Shown one piece after another: positions 9,531 through 19,475 of a stretch of 64,000 nt of DNA. Origin of the DNA: Nosema muscidifuracis. Lineage: Eukaryota > Microsporidia > Nosematidae. The notes beneath the pieces are model-generated. The model had not been told where the DNA came from, searched no databases, and saw nothing but the letters and a program-made list of their open reading frames with translations. The stretch's first letter is position 1; the number at the start of each line of letters is the position of its first letter. A program made the translations under genes and the position numbers. The stretch is from the NCBI GenBank assembly GCA_028335825.1, contig JAIOKI010000006.1, positions 496,001 to 560,000 on the forward strand. Direction: 5' to 3'.

Positions 9531-10099
9531 AATTCTATTTTAATAAGAAAATATTTTGTTCAATTCTTATTCTTAAATTAAATGAATACAATAATTTATC
9601 TTATTAAATTATAGTGAAGATTTAATATAATAAATAAATATTTATAACTATACCTTTTAAATGATGAATCATTTTCTATAAAATTTTTATTTATTGACTT
9701 ATTAAATAAATAAAATATAAACTTTCATAACAATTTATATTTTTAATTATTCTATATTAATAGCTAATTAGCTATCAATAATATAAAATTAATGAAACTT
9801 TATTGAACTTGAAATTTATAAAAATTACATGTATTTAAACAAAAAAATCATTGCTCTTTTTATAGAAGAATAAATTACAAAGTTATATTATCTAATATTA
9901 ATTTCATTTATTTGTTTTATACATTATTTTAGTATTAAATCTTAAATTGATACTTTTTATTATAAAAGTAAAGGCTTTCCGTTATCAGAACATGAATGTA
10001 GTTTATTGAGGAATAAGAAAAATAAACTATAAACTTTTATATATAAACTATTTAAGATTTTTTTCATTTTCAGAACTGAAATATATTTTATTAGGAGTT

Positions 10100-10400
10100 A
10101 AAAACTATTAAATAAATAGACTAGTTAAAAAATATAAATAGATAGACTAGTTAAAAATTATTAAATAAATAAACTAGTTAAATATTAAATAAATAAACTA
10201 GTTAAAATTATTAAATAAATAAACTAGTTAAAATTATAAACATAAACTATAAACTTTTATTTATAACTAGTTAAAAATTATAAATAAATAGACTATAAAC
10301 TTTTATATATAGATTAGTTAAAACTTTTATAAACTATAAACTTTCAAATATAAAATAGTTAAAAACTATAAAAAAATAAACTATAAACTTTTATAAACTA
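10100..10400. repeat. Degenerate AT minisatellite
   Basis: Imperfect units of about 22-25 bases around aaataaactagttaaa and ataaactataaacttttat recur through the interval upstream of the Skn7-like gene. Confidence 0.65.
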
Positions 10401-10577
10401 TATCAATCATTTAATAAAACATAATAATTTTGTTATTATTTAATACATTATTTCTATTCAAAGAATTTTTATCAAAAATGAGGGGTATTAAAATTAAATA
10501 AAAATTTGTACTATGATAACAAAAATTATAAATAAAAGATAAATGCATAAATTACCCTGAAAAAAAATAAATTAAAG

Positions 10578-11438
10578 ATGCAACCTACAGAAAATAAAGA
10601 ATTTGTTAAGAAGTTATATGATATATTAGAGGACACTAAATACGAAAATTATATAAAATGGAGTGACACTGGAACAACATTCTATATAATAAATCCAATA
10701 GAATTTTCAGAAAAAGTTTTAGATAAATTTTTTAGACATAGCAAACTTAGTTCATTTATCAGACAATTAAACAAATATGATTTTCATAAAATTAAGAGTT
10801 CAAAAAATGTTTTAAATAGATTTGGACCACAAGTCTTAGAATTTGAACACATGTATTTTCAAAAGAATAGTAGAAATCAATTATACAAAATTAAACGTAA
10901 AAGTTCATCTACAGAAAATCCTACTCAAATATCAGATCTTCTTCCTGGAGTTGAGTCAAATTTTATATTTCAAAATCATATGATTTCAACTATAAAAGAT
11001 TTATCTGATAAGTTTAATGTAATTATAGAAAATTTAAATGAAATGAAAAGTAAATTGAATGAATTATCAATATCAAAAAATAATAAAAGTATATCTGTAT
11101 TGGTATATGATGAAGATCCTAATATGGCTATGCATATTTACACATTATTAAGGGATCAAAAGATGAGTGTATCAGTTATAGATTCAAAGATAAATTTATA
11201 TAGTATTTTGAAAAGTAACACTTTTAATTTTATTACATTGAGTGCTAATATAGGATTTTTTAGTGATGTTATGAGATATTTTAGAAGTTTTGATTTTATG
11301 ACACCTGTCATTTATATAGGATTTGATGATACAGAATTTGATATGTATTCTATAGGAGTAACAGATTTTATTAAGAAACCTTTTACATATTCAGAATTCT
11401 TTTTTGTAGTGACAAAATATTTACCCAAGAATAATTGA
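10578..11438 (+). CDS. Skn7-like regulator: HSF-type DNA-binding domain plus degenerate receiver domain
   Basis: 286 residues. An HSF-type winged-helix domain covers about 5-107, with the recognition helix FIRQLNKYDFHKI at 60-72 matching the HSF/Skn7 signature. A short coiled-coil-like segment follows (about 135-165), then a domain at about 172-284 with the strand order of a response-regulator receiver. HSF domain, coiled coil and receiver in this order define fungal Skn7, a nuclear factor for oxidative and osmotic stress. The acidic pocket remains (D178, E179, D180) and so does the conserved Lys before Pro (K266/K267-P268). Where the phospho-acceptor Asp is expected, at the end of the third strand, the sequence reads FITLSANIG with no Asp, so phosphorelay control is probably lost. 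The start is supported by TTACCC at 10553-10558. Alternative: a plain HSF with an unrelated C-terminus. Confidence 0.82.
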   Translation: MQPTENKEFVKKLYDILEDTKYENYIKWSDTGTTFYIINPIEFSEKVLDKFFRHSKLSSFIRQLNKYDFHKIKSSKNVLNRFGPQVLEFEHMYFQKNSRNQLYKIKRKSSSTENPTQISDLLPGVESNFIFQNHMISTIKDLSDKFNVIIENLNEMKSKLNELSISKNNKSISVLVYDEDPNMAMHIYTLLRDQKMSVSVIDSKINLYSILKSNTFNFITLSANIGFFSDVMRYFRSFDFMTPVIYIGFDDTEFDMYSIGVTDFIKKPFTYSEFFFVVTKYLPKNN

Positions 11439-11459
11439 ATATAATAGTTGAAATTTAAA

Positions 11460-11640
11460 ATGGAATAATAATTGAATATAATAAATAATAGTTGAATATA
11501 ATAAATAATAGTTGAATATAATAAATAATAATTGAATATAATAAATAATAGTTGAATATAATAAATAATAGTTGAATATAATAAATAATAGTTGAATATA
11601 ATAAATAATAGTTGAATATAATAAATAATAATCGAATATT
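11460..11640. repeat. 20-bp tandem array, about eight copies
   Basis: The unit ttgaatataataaataatag repeats with almost no change from about 11473 to 11632, between the convergent Skn7-like and zinc-ribbon genes. A minus-strand open frame across it is only a product of the repeat. Confidence 0.9.
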
Positions 11641-11690
11641 AAAACTGAAATTAATATCATTAGAATATAAAGATTTTCAAGTAAATAATT

Positions 11691-12008
11691 TTATTTTCTA
11701 GCTCCACAACCTGGACAATTTTGAGATCTGAATGAAGTTACTAAATCACAATTATCACATTTTGATCCAGTAGTGATTCCTAGTGGCATTCTGCAATTTG
11801 AACATGCTACATATGGATCAGATGTTCTACATTTACAACAACAAGGAATTATACAAATGCAAAATCTACTGTGATCTATTCTGTACTCACCCTGTGATTG
11901 ACATCCACAATTAGGACATAAAACTTTTGCTGGAGCTTCCGGAAATCTTGCTGGTCTTTCAATTCTTTTTGACTCATTTCTGCATCCACATAATATACAG
12001 CAAACCAT
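11691..12008 (-). CDS. Small cysteine-rich zinc-ribbon protein
   Basis: 105 residues. An N-terminal MVCCILCGC segment is followed by a CPNCGC knuckle (about residues 34-39), a Cys-rich hydrophobic patch FCICIIPCCCKC (about 49-60), CSNC (about 69-72), CDNC (about 84-87) and CPGCG near the end. Paired CxxC knuckles either side of an FCxCxIPxxxKC patch resemble the fungal zinc-ribbon family sometimes placed near LITAF-like proteins, which associate with membranes through that patch. That assignment is by pattern only. Role unknown. It is convergent with the Skn7-like gene and divergent from the acetyltransferase. Confidence 0.7.
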   Translation of the reverse strand: MVCCILCGCRNESKRIERPARFPEAPAKVLCPNCGCQSQGEYRIDHSRFCICIIPCCCKCRTSDPYVACSNCRMPLGITTGSKCDNCDLVTSFRSQNCPGCGARK

Positions 12009-12154
12009 GGATTATCTAAATGAAATATATTTAAGTTAATCTCCTTTGTTAATATATTTGATGGATCAATAATATTGATTTAATTAAATTTATTACAAAG
12101 TGAGTAATAGATTAATAAAAAATAAAAAATTTTATTTGTGTTTTCATTCCCCTT

Positions 12155-12592
12155 ATGTTAATAATAAGGAGAATGAAATTATCAGATATTAATGAAATAG
12201 TAGATTTATCTAATAGAAATATGACAGAAAATATAGTACCTTTAATTTATTTATGGGATCTATATGAAACTAATTTTAAATTTAATTATGTATGTTTGTA
12301 TTCTAATAATATTATTGGGTTTATTTCTTGTACAATAAATAAGGATATTTTATGTAATGCCCTCTGTGTAGATATGCCATTTAGAGGAAGAAGAATAGGT
12401 AAAAGACTTATGAATGAAATAATAGAAGAAGGAAGACAAATAAATAAGCAATTTAAAATTTCTTTATACGTTAGAGTGGATAATATATCAGCTATTAATT
12501 TTTATATTAAAATGGGTTTCCTTATTAAAAAGGAGAATGTTCCATATTACGAAGATGGGAGACTTGGTCATTATATGGAATATTCAGAATAA
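12155..12592 (+). CDS. GNAT-family N-alpha-acetyltransferase catalytic subunit, probably NatB (NAA20-like)
   Basis: 145 residues, the normal length of a single GNAT domain. It would acetylate nascent protein N-termini at the ribosome using acetyl-CoA. Seen: the N-terminal strand and helix (IIRRMKLSDINEI), the strand IIGFISC, the acetyl-CoA pyrophosphate loop RGRRIGKRLM (about residues 75-84, the Q/RxxGxG/A motif), then SLYVRVDNISAINFYIKMGF, typical of Naa10/Naa20, and a YYEDG motif near the end. The first loop resembles NAA20 more than NAA10, but the YYEDG end also fits NAA10, so the subtype is open. The start has CCCC at 12149-12152 two bases before the ATG. Confidence 0.82.
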   Translation: MLIIRRMKLSDINEIVDLSNRNMTENIVPLIYLWDLYETNFKFNYVCLYSNNIIGFISCTINKDILCNALCVDMPFRGRRIGKRLMNEIIEEGRQINKQFKISLYVRVDNISAINFYIKMGFLIKKENVPYYEDGRLGHYMEYSE

Positions 12593-12664
12593 TATATTAG
12601 ATAATAAATATATTTGAAGTATATTATCTCCTTATCACCTCCTTTTTTTTTATTGGTTTATTTT

Positions 12665-13138
12665 ATGTATATAAAGTATGAAAGATTTTTAGATATGATC
12701 GTTTACGTATTTATGAATGTGATTGAGAATAAGTTAAATAAATATGTAAAGAGTGATATGGCACCAGATGAATGGGCTGGTATACATGATACTAACATAA
12801 GCAGACTAAAAGAACTTAAAAAGACTATTGATATAAAAGGAGAATGTTTGAGTTTTTCCAAGAAAGATTTATTTTTAAAATCTTATGATAAATTTGTTAA
12901 TTATAATGTATCTATGGTAGTAGGAGATTATTCTAAATCAGATCCTGATTATCTACAGATTGTTATTAAAGATTTAGTAGATTGTATTGATGAATTAATT
13001 AATATTTTTATAGATAATGAATCTATACAAAGATGTTATAATTTAAGATCTACATTAGGACAAGAAGCAGAAAAAATGAAACAGTCTGATATAGTTAAGT
13101 CTTTAGGTAATGAACTTGTTTTACATAGAAGATATTAA
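12665..13138 (+). CDS. Hypothetical helical protein
   Basis: 157 residues from the first in-frame ATG at 12665. The frame stays open to a TTG at 12614, but no ATG lies there. Predicted by eye to be mostly helical: a hydrophobic first helix (FLDMIVYVFMNVI), then amphipathic helices around 45-75 and 105-150, with a DEWAGIHD motif near residue 35. No close CCC motif, though TCACCTCC lies near 12641. Codon use and length suggest a real gene. I cannot assign a family. It follows the acetyltransferase by 72 bases on the same strand. Confidence 0.6.
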   Translation: MYIKYERFLDMIVYVFMNVIENKLNKYVKSDMAPDEWAGIHDTNISRLKELKKTIDIKGECLSFSKKDLFLKSYDKFVNYNVSMVVGDYSKSDPDYLQIVIKDLVDCIDELINIFIDNESIQRCYNLRSTLGQEAEKMKQSDIVKSLGNELVLHRRY

Positions 13139-15056
13139 AATCGATGCATTAATATAATAAGTAATTTGTATAATTAACAAACAAATTTATTAATAAATAA
13201 TTTTTATAAAGTAGTACTGTATTTATTTATGAATAATAAATTAAACATACTTAAGAAAATCATTCGAAATTTATATATTTTATTTAATTATAGATACAAG
13301 GTCTGAATAGTATGCAGATTTACAACACTAATTATTAGATATAAAATTATATTTATTTTTTAAATTTCATACTTTTTATCTTATCAAAAATATTCTTATT
13401 GTAAATAATTATACGAAAAATCTAAATTATACATTTGTTATAACTTAAGAAGATTTAAATATTTATCCAAGCTTACATTTTGATTTTAAATAGTATTTTT
13501 TAACTATATGATTAACTGTCAAATATATCTATTTTTATGAGATATTTGACAGGTGTGTTATAAAAAAAATTTACTTAAAAATGGATACTATCTTGTTTTT
13601 AAGAAACTGGTTTGATAAATTTATTTATTAATAATAGATTTATCCTATTTTTATCTTTCATCTTATAAGAAATATTATTTCTCTATATAATTTTTGTAAA
13701 GCTCTATAAAAACTAACTATCTGTATAATTGACAAATTAAATTTTATTTATTTGAAAAAGGAACAACTAGATTGATAATCTAATATGAGATTACAAACTG
13801 AAGAACCATTAATAAAATCTTATTACTATCACAATATACAAGTTTAGTTAATATTAATGACAAACTAGGAAATATATATAGACAGAGTATATGAAATTGA
13901 ATAACTGAAGTAAATCTTATTGATAATATAGACTTAAAGACAAATTAAAAATAATTATATAGATATGTTAAGTAATAGATCATTAATCTCATACATGATT
14001 ATTTATAATCTACTAAGTTATTAAAAAATCAAGATTGTAGTTTCAAACGTATCTCCTATTTTACAAATATTCTGAAATATATTTAATCAAATACGTAGTT
14101 AAGAAATATTTTTTAGACTAGCTTTGATAGAAGTCATATTTTATTAATAATAAAAAATTATCTGTTAATAGAATTAAAAAACTAGGAATTTGACATAATA
14201 ATTTTTAATTTCCATATATAAAAAATTATTTGTAGGTCTAATTATATTTTATATAGAAAATCTTCATATAAACGTTTTAATAACCATTTATTGTGAAGTA
14301 TCTACCTTCATATTGTTATCGTATATCATTTAAAATTGTAAAAAAATTATTATATTACTTAAAAAATTGTTTAAATTAAAAAACCAAGTATTTGATTAAC
14401 AATTCATAATCTTAGAGATTAAAGCTCATTAGATAACTCTTTATTGTATTTAAGATTAAATTAGTTGTAGAATATCTTAAGCACACTATTATGTTAATTT
14501 TTTAAAAAGAAATAATACCTTTATTTATAAATTAAAATTTAATGTGTTTAATTTTTTGAAAATTTGTAATATTACCGATTTTACTAAATTATGATTAACT
14601 GATAGCTTTTCTTATTTATCAATCAATTTTTTGTGTATTTATATTATTTACATTATACAAAAATAATTTATAGAACTTAAGTTATGTTTTATTAAACACA
14701 CAAAAAAACATTATCTAATTTATTTTTTTATATATTATACGATTTAATCATTTGTATTGAAATTGTACTTAAATGTCTTTTTAATTTATTTGAAAAAATA
14801 TTTTCTAAATTTAATGATTGTATCGAAATATTTTTATTATATTTCTTAATTTAATTTATTTGATTATTTTATTGAAAATTTATTATATTTCTAAATTTAA
14901 TGATTGTATCGAAATATTTTTATTATATTTCTTAATTTAATTTATTTGATTATTTTATTGAAAAATTTATTGTATTGAAATATATTTGAATATTTTTATT
15001 ATTTATTTGAAATTTATTTTTAATTTATTTGAAAAAATATTTAAGTAACTTTTTAA
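13139..15056. other. 1.9-kb gene-free region
   Basis: Mostly plain AT-rich DNA. Around 13750-14480 a slightly richer composition suggests old decayed sequence, but no product is recognisable. The 86-bp duplication at 14803-14972 lies at the right end. No tRNA-like structure seen. Confidence 0.45.
14803..14972. repeat. 86-bp tandem duplication
   Basis: ctaaatttaatgattgtatc starts at 14805 and again at 14891. The copies agree through to attttattgaaaa. It lies just upstream of the secreted-protein gene at 15066. Confidence 0.85.
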
Positions 15057-15065
15057 CCCTTATTT

Positions 15066-15836
15066 ATGTCTTTGGTGCGTATTTTATTCTTATTATCAGA
15101 ATTTACTAGTGCTAGGAATGTAGAGTTTTTAGTTTTCGACTGTCGTAACAAAAAAAGAAAAATGTCAGTTGTGAGAGAATCGTTTAATATTTATAAAGGG
15201 GTTGAGGAATTGAATGTTAGAATACCTTTAAAAGAAAAAGAGACTCTATTTTTAGATATTGATGATAATATTATTGAAAATGAATCTATACAAAGATTTA
15301 GAGCTTATCACGGTCCTGAAGGTTCTTATGATTATATTTCTGACTATTTAGTAGGTGATAAAATTATTTACTCTTCAACTGTACCAACTCTAGTAATTTT
15401 TTACAATACAATAAGGTTGCTTACTAATGATATGTCTTTTAAAGAAAAAATTGATTATGAATATCAAAAAGAGAAAGCTAATAATTTTGGTACCGATGAA
15501 AGGGATACGAGATATATCGAGTGGATGGAAAAACTTTATAACGCCTTACTAATTACTAAGTATTGTGATTGTGATAATAAAGAAGATTTTTTTAGTGTTT
15601 TTAAAGATAATTTAATTAGCCTACTAGAACTTATTTTTGATAAAGATGTCTACCAAGATTTTTATAACAAAATACGTAGTCTTAAAAATTCTGAAATTTA
15701 TTCTGTAGAGGAAGATGTATATCGTAAAATCAAAAGAATGAATGAGATTTTGTTAAAAAGGTCGTATTTTAGAAAGAATACTAAGGATCATATTTTGGAG
15801 GAATTAATCAAATCACCAAGTATTTGGAGATATTAA
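15066..15836 (+). CDS. Putative secreted protein, unknown family
   Basis: 256 residues. MSLVRILFLLSEFTSA is a signal peptide with likely cleavage after TSA. The body is acidic and helix-rich in its second half (WMEKLYNALLITKY, FKDNLISLLELIFDK, DFYNKIRSLK). Size and the helical second half resemble the family at 3994-8009, with basic residues before a helix and then a block ending in a D-rich turn, but the match is too weak to call paralogy. TTAACCC at 15053-15059 precedes the ATG by six bases. Confidence 0.72.
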   Translation: MSLVRILFLLSEFTSARNVEFLVFDCRNKKRKMSVVRESFNIYKGVEELNVRIPLKEKETLFLDIDDNIIENESIQRFRAYHGPEGSYDYISDYLVGDKIIYSSTVPTLVIFYNTIRLLTNDMSFKEKIDYEYQKEKANNFGTDERDTRYIEWMEKLYNALLITKYCDCDNKEDFFSVFKDNLISLLELIFDKDVYQDFYNKIRSLKNSEIYSVEEDVYRKIKRMNEILLKRSYFRKNTKDHILEELIKSPSIWRY

Positions 15837-16617
15837 ATAATTATTTGATAAAATTTTTAATTAGTATATAAGAATATTTGTAGAAATATAAATAAAACTG
15901 TCATAACAAAAATATTCTATAAAGTATTTTTTTAATGCAAAATTATAAAAAGATTATATAAATTAAATTTTTACTAAATTAGAAATTAAAAAAATGATTG
16001 AAGAAACAGTGCAGGATTAGCATAGCTTAAAAAATTACTAAAATAAACGATAAGCTGATTTAAAGATATTTTAAGGATGAGTCATAAACCTTGAACTAAT
16101 TAACATATAAAAATGGTAGAGTAATGTACTTAAAACATAGATAAGATGGTATAATGAAAGAAGATTGATCTTATAAAAGTGATATATCGATTATGATAAA
16201 TTTGGTCTACTCAAGTTAAATAAAAAATATTATCTGAAATTATAAATGAATACGTTATTGAAAATTATAATGTTCAATTTTTATTAATACTATGGCTCAT
16301 TCAAGTTAAAAAAAATATTATCTAAAATTATAAATGAAAATTCGTTGAACTGAATTGAAAATACTGTGATAATATATTATTCTCTATTTGATAATTAAAC
16401 TTTGAAGTTAAAAACTTAGTTTTAAATAGAAAGAAGGTCTAAAATAATTTGACTTATAAAAGATTAGTAGATAGATTTAAATAAATATCTTAAGATGAAT
16501 GTTTTACCATAGAAATTTTAAATACTCAATAAATTCGATTCTTATTTCATTTTACCCTATCTTTTAACTACAACTTACGTTATGAAATTTGATTTCTATT
16601 TAATTTTAATTTTTTTT
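15837..16617. other. Gene-free spacer with a decayed segment
   Basis: About 15980-16500 is less AT-rich than true spacer and has no intact frame. Within it, a block around 16210-16260 (caagttaaataaaaaatatt) recurs at about 16293-16345 with changes. TTTTACCCT near 16550-16558 may be an alternative start motif for the ThrRS gene. Confidence 0.4.
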
Positions 16618-16621
16618 CCCC
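16618..16621 (+). promoter_or_regulatory. CCCC start motif that decides the ThrRS start
   Basis: TTCCCCTC ends directly before the ATG at 16624. It favours this ATG over the upstream in-frame ATG at 16582, which would add a hydrophobic 14-residue extension not expected on a cytosolic synthetase. Confidence 0.6.
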
Positions 16622-16623
16622 TC

Positions 16624-18531
16624 ATGAACAAGGTTTTAAAAATAACTTATAAAAATGAAATATTTGAAGTAAAAGAAGGAACTACTGGTTTTGATATATT
16701 AAAAGATTTTGTTAAAGACCTCAAAGATATTATAATATGTAAACATAATGATAAATTTGTTGATCTATCTGAAAAAATTTTGAAGAGTTGCCGTATAAGT
16801 TTTTATACATTTGAAGATTCAAAAAATATATTTTGGCACAGCTCAGCTCATATTTTAGGAAATGCTCTTACTAATATTTTCCCTTCATGTAAACTTGTAA
16901 ATGGACCTCCTATAGAAGAAGGATTTTTTTATGATATTGATATAGATCGACCAATAACTCAGGATGATTATAAAGCAATCGAAGCTGAAATGAAAAAAAT
17001 TATGAAAAAGAACCAGAAATTTGTAAAATGCTCATTATCTAAAGAAGAACTTCTTGAATTATATAAAAATAATGAATGTAAAACTCATTTCGTAAATAGT
17101 AAAGTCAAAGATAGATCTACTGTATACAAAAATGGAGATTTTTATGATCTTTGTGAAGGTCCTCATATTCCATCTACTGGTACTGTAAAAGCAGTTAAGA
17201 TATTAAAAAACAGCAGTGCATATTTTTTAAACGATAATACTCAGAAACAATTACAAAGAATATACGCAATAACTTTTCCTACAAAAGAAATGTTAAATGA
17301 CTATCTTTTAAAGAAAGAAGAAGCATTAAAGAAAGACCATCGAAGACTTGGTAGAGAACTTGATTTATTTTTCTTTCATGAATACTCTCCAGGCTCTTGT
17401 TTTTTTTTACCTAATGGTACTTATTTATACAACAAACTGATTGATTTTATGAGAAAAGAATATATTAAACGTGGATTTGAAGAGGTCATCACTCCAAATA
17501 TTTTTTTAGTAGATCTTTGGAAAGAATCAGGTCATTATGATAATTATAAAGATAATATGTTTATGTTAGAAAATGATAGTATGGCCATGAAACCTATGAA
17601 TTGTCCTGGTCATTGTATGATGTTTAAATCTATTGATCATTCTTTTAGAGAATTACCAATACGATATGCTGATTTTGGTGTACTTCATCGTAACGAATTA
17701 AGCGGAGCTTTAACTGGATTAACTCGTGTACGAAGATTTCAGCAAGACGATGCTCATATATTTTGTACAAAGGAGCAAGTTAAAGACGAGATAAAAAGCT
17801 GTCTTGATTTTCTTAAACACGTTTATGACGTTTTCAAGTTTAATTTCGAATTATTCTTGAGCACTCGTCCTGAAAAATTTATTGGTGAAATTAGTGAATG
17901 GGACGAAGCGGAAAAAGCTTTGGAAAGTGCTATTAAAGAGAGTCATCTTGAATATACCCTTAATGCTGGAGATGGTGCATTTTATGGACCAAAGATTGAT
18001 ATTATTTTACAAGATGCTCTTGGTCGTAAAATTCAATGTGCTACCATTCAGTTAGATTTCCAGTTACCACAGAGATTTAAGCTTAAATACAGATCCAGTG
18101 ATGGAAATATTCATACTCCAGTTATTATACATAGGGCTATTCTTGGATCAGTAGAAAGGTTTATAGCTATTCTTATTGAAAGTTTTGGTAAAAAATTGCC
18201 TTTCTGGTTGAATCCTAGACAGATTGGTATTGTTTCTTTAGCTAATGATGACTATACTAACAAAGTTAAAAATGCATTAAAAGATTTTAGAGTTGAAGTT
18301 CTTAAAGATAGTAATACTATTAATAAGAATATAAGGACACTGTTAGTCAAAGGATATCCTCTTATTTGTGTTATAGGAGAAAAAGAAGCTGCTGATAATA
18401 AAATTAATTTAAGATTTGATAATAAGCAAGTATTATACGATTTAGAAGATTTCTTGAGTATGGTGAATACTTTAGTAGATGGAAAGATTGAATATGAAGA
18501 TTTTATTGAGTTATCTAAATTAAAGATTTAA
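16624..18531 (+). CDS. Threonyl-tRNA synthetase
   Basis: 635 residues from the ATG at 16624. It charges tRNA-Thr with threonine in the cytosol. Domains in order: TGS (about 1-62); an editing domain with the HSSAH motif (H72, H76) and the later DLCEGPH motif carrying its Cys and His; and a class II catalytic core with a CPGH motif (C327, a zinc ligand in this family), motif 2 with HRNE (R356) and VRRFQQDDAHIF, and motif 3 GSVERFIAILIE. The C-terminal anticodon-binding domain is complete (PRQIGIVSLAND through the end). Length is close to bacterial ThrRS and shorter than yeast, fitting loss of eukaryotic N-terminal extension. An upstream in-frame ATG at 16582 would add MKFDFYLILIFFPL; I judge that non-coding or an alternative start. 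Confidence 0.95.
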   Translation: MNKVLKITYKNEIFEVKEGTTGFDILKDFVKDLKDIIICKHNDKFVDLSEKILKSCRISFYTFEDSKNIFWHSSAHILGNALTNIFPSCKLVNGPPIEEGFFYDIDIDRPITQDDYKAIEAEMKKIMKKNQKFVKCSLSKEELLELYKNNECKTHFVNSKVKDRSTVYKNGDFYDLCEGPHIPSTGTVKAVKILKNSSAYFLNDNTQKQLQRIYAITFPTKEMLNDYLLKKEEALKKDHRRLGRELDLFFFHEYSPGSCFFLPNGTYLYNKLIDFMRKEYIKRGFEEVITPNIFLVDLWKESGHYDNYKDNMFMLENDSMAMKPMNCPGHCMMFKSIDHSFRELPIRYADFGVLHRNELSGALTGLTRVRRFQQDDAHIFCTKEQVKDEIKSCLDFLKHVYDVFKFNFELFLSTRPEKFIGEISEWDEAEKALESAIKESHLEYTLNAGDGAFYGPKIDIILQDALGRKIQCATIQLDFQLPQRFKLKYRSSDGNIHTPVIIHRAILGSVERFIAILIESFGKKLPFWLNPRQIGIVSLANDDYTNKVKNALKDFRVEVLKDSNTINKNIRTLLVKGYPLICVIGEKEAADNKINLRFDNKQVLYDLEDFLSMVNTLVDGKIEYEDFIELSKLKI

Positions 18532-18539
18532 TTTAATAG

Positions 18540-18665
18540 TATTTTCAATTTTATGTTACTCTCTTCAATATTTAGATTTTAGTGATATTTTTAATTTTAT
18601 AGTACTCTCTTCAATATGAAATATTTAATATTATTTGAATTTTATAGTACTCTTTCCGATATTTA
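18540..18665. repeat. About 45-bp degenerate tandem repeat
   Basis: tactctcttcaatat-type words recur at about 18556, 18602 and 18647 in the 170-bp spacer between ThrRS and the next gene. Confidence 0.6.
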
Positions 18666-18704
18666 ATATATAACAATATTTTAAATTTTTGTTACCCCTT
18701 AAAT

Positions 18705-19475
18705 ATGAATATCGAATTAAAATCTACAGATTATATTATAAACCACAATTTAGAAGATATTTTAAAAATAATCCCTTCACTTGGTCTTCCATTAATACTT
18801 ACACCCCATAAATCACAATCATCTAACATTGATTTTGTACGTGAAGTTTATAAAAAGAACCAGACCGGATTTATAAAAATAACACCCCGAGACTTTTTAG
18901 AAAATATCAAAAAATTTACAGATTATAAATATTTGATAGTTGAAGATACAGAACTCATGGAATATTTTGGATACACTGAGTCAATGAATAAGATAAGGAG
19001 ACTTGATTTCAATTTTATATTTATGAATGTTCGTACAAAAGATTATCAGAAATATTCTGATACTGTTACACATTTAAATTTTAATAAGTTTTCTATTAAT
19101 TGTTCTAAAGAAGATATTTATGTCTCAGTATATGCTCTGTATAAAAATTATAAGAATGTTGTCATTATCTGTAAGAATATAAAAAAAATGGAAATGTTTT
19201 GTCAAATACTTGGGATGAAGTGTATAATTACTGATAAGTATTCTAGTAAATTTATAAATGAGATTTGTTTGGTAGTTGATGAGTATATTGAAATTAATAC
19301 TGGTAAGGTAGTTTATATAGGATTTAATTTAGATTTTAGAAAGATTTCTCTTAATATAAATAAGATGGGTAGAATATCATATCGTATTAAAGATTTGCTA
19401 AAGTATTTAACAAAGGAAGTTGTTAATGGTAAGAAAAAAATTAATTTTGATAGATTTAAAAATATCGATAGATGA
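18705..19475 (+). CDS. Degenerate DEAD-box helicase-like protein (Dbp9-like)
   Basis: 256 residues. The order of recognisable blocks follows a DEAD-box helicase of the Dbp9/DDX56 type, a nucleolar factor for 60S ribosome assembly. LIVEDTELMEYFGY (77-90) stands where such proteins have VIDEADLLLSYGY. KEDIYVSVYALYKNYKNVVIICKN (about 135-158) matches the start of the second RecA domain, and NINKMGRISYR (about 217-227) stands where motif VI (HRIGRTAR) is expected. No Walker A/motif I is visible and the DEAD motif is altered, so ATPase activity is unlikely. At 256 residues it is well below a typical helicase. CCCC at 18695-18698 six bases before the ATG argues that it is a live gene. Alternative: an unrelated protein with chance resemblance. 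Confidence 0.5.
   Translation: MNIELKSTDYIINHNLEDILKIIPSLGLPLILTPHKSQSSNIDFVREVYKKNQTGFIKITPRDFLENIKKFTDYKYLIVEDTELMEYFGYTESMNKIRRLDFNFIFMNVRTKDYQKYSDTVTHLNFNKFSINCSKEDIYVSVYALYKNYKNVVIICKNIKKMEMFCQILGMKCIITDKYSSKFINEICLVVDEYIEINTGKVVYIGFNLDFRKISLNINKMGRISYRIKDLLKYLTKEVVNGKKKINFDRFKNIDR

Larger units (their letters stand above)
8393..10577. other. 2.2-kb gene-free region
   Basis: It contains the 68-bp repeat near 8521-8690, a less AT-rich stretch at about 8780-9060 that looks like decayed coding DNA of unknown origin, an interspersed repeat at about 9425-9530 that has an inverted relative near 55310, and an AT minisatellite at 10100-10400. No open frame has a start motif or a recognisable product until the Skn7-like gene, whose TTACCC lies at 10553-10558. 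Confidence 0.5.

Noticed and set aside
11421-11660. Minus-strand 79-codon frame
   Set aside because: It is a translation of the 20-bp tandem array and gives a repetitive Tyr/Leu/Ile string.
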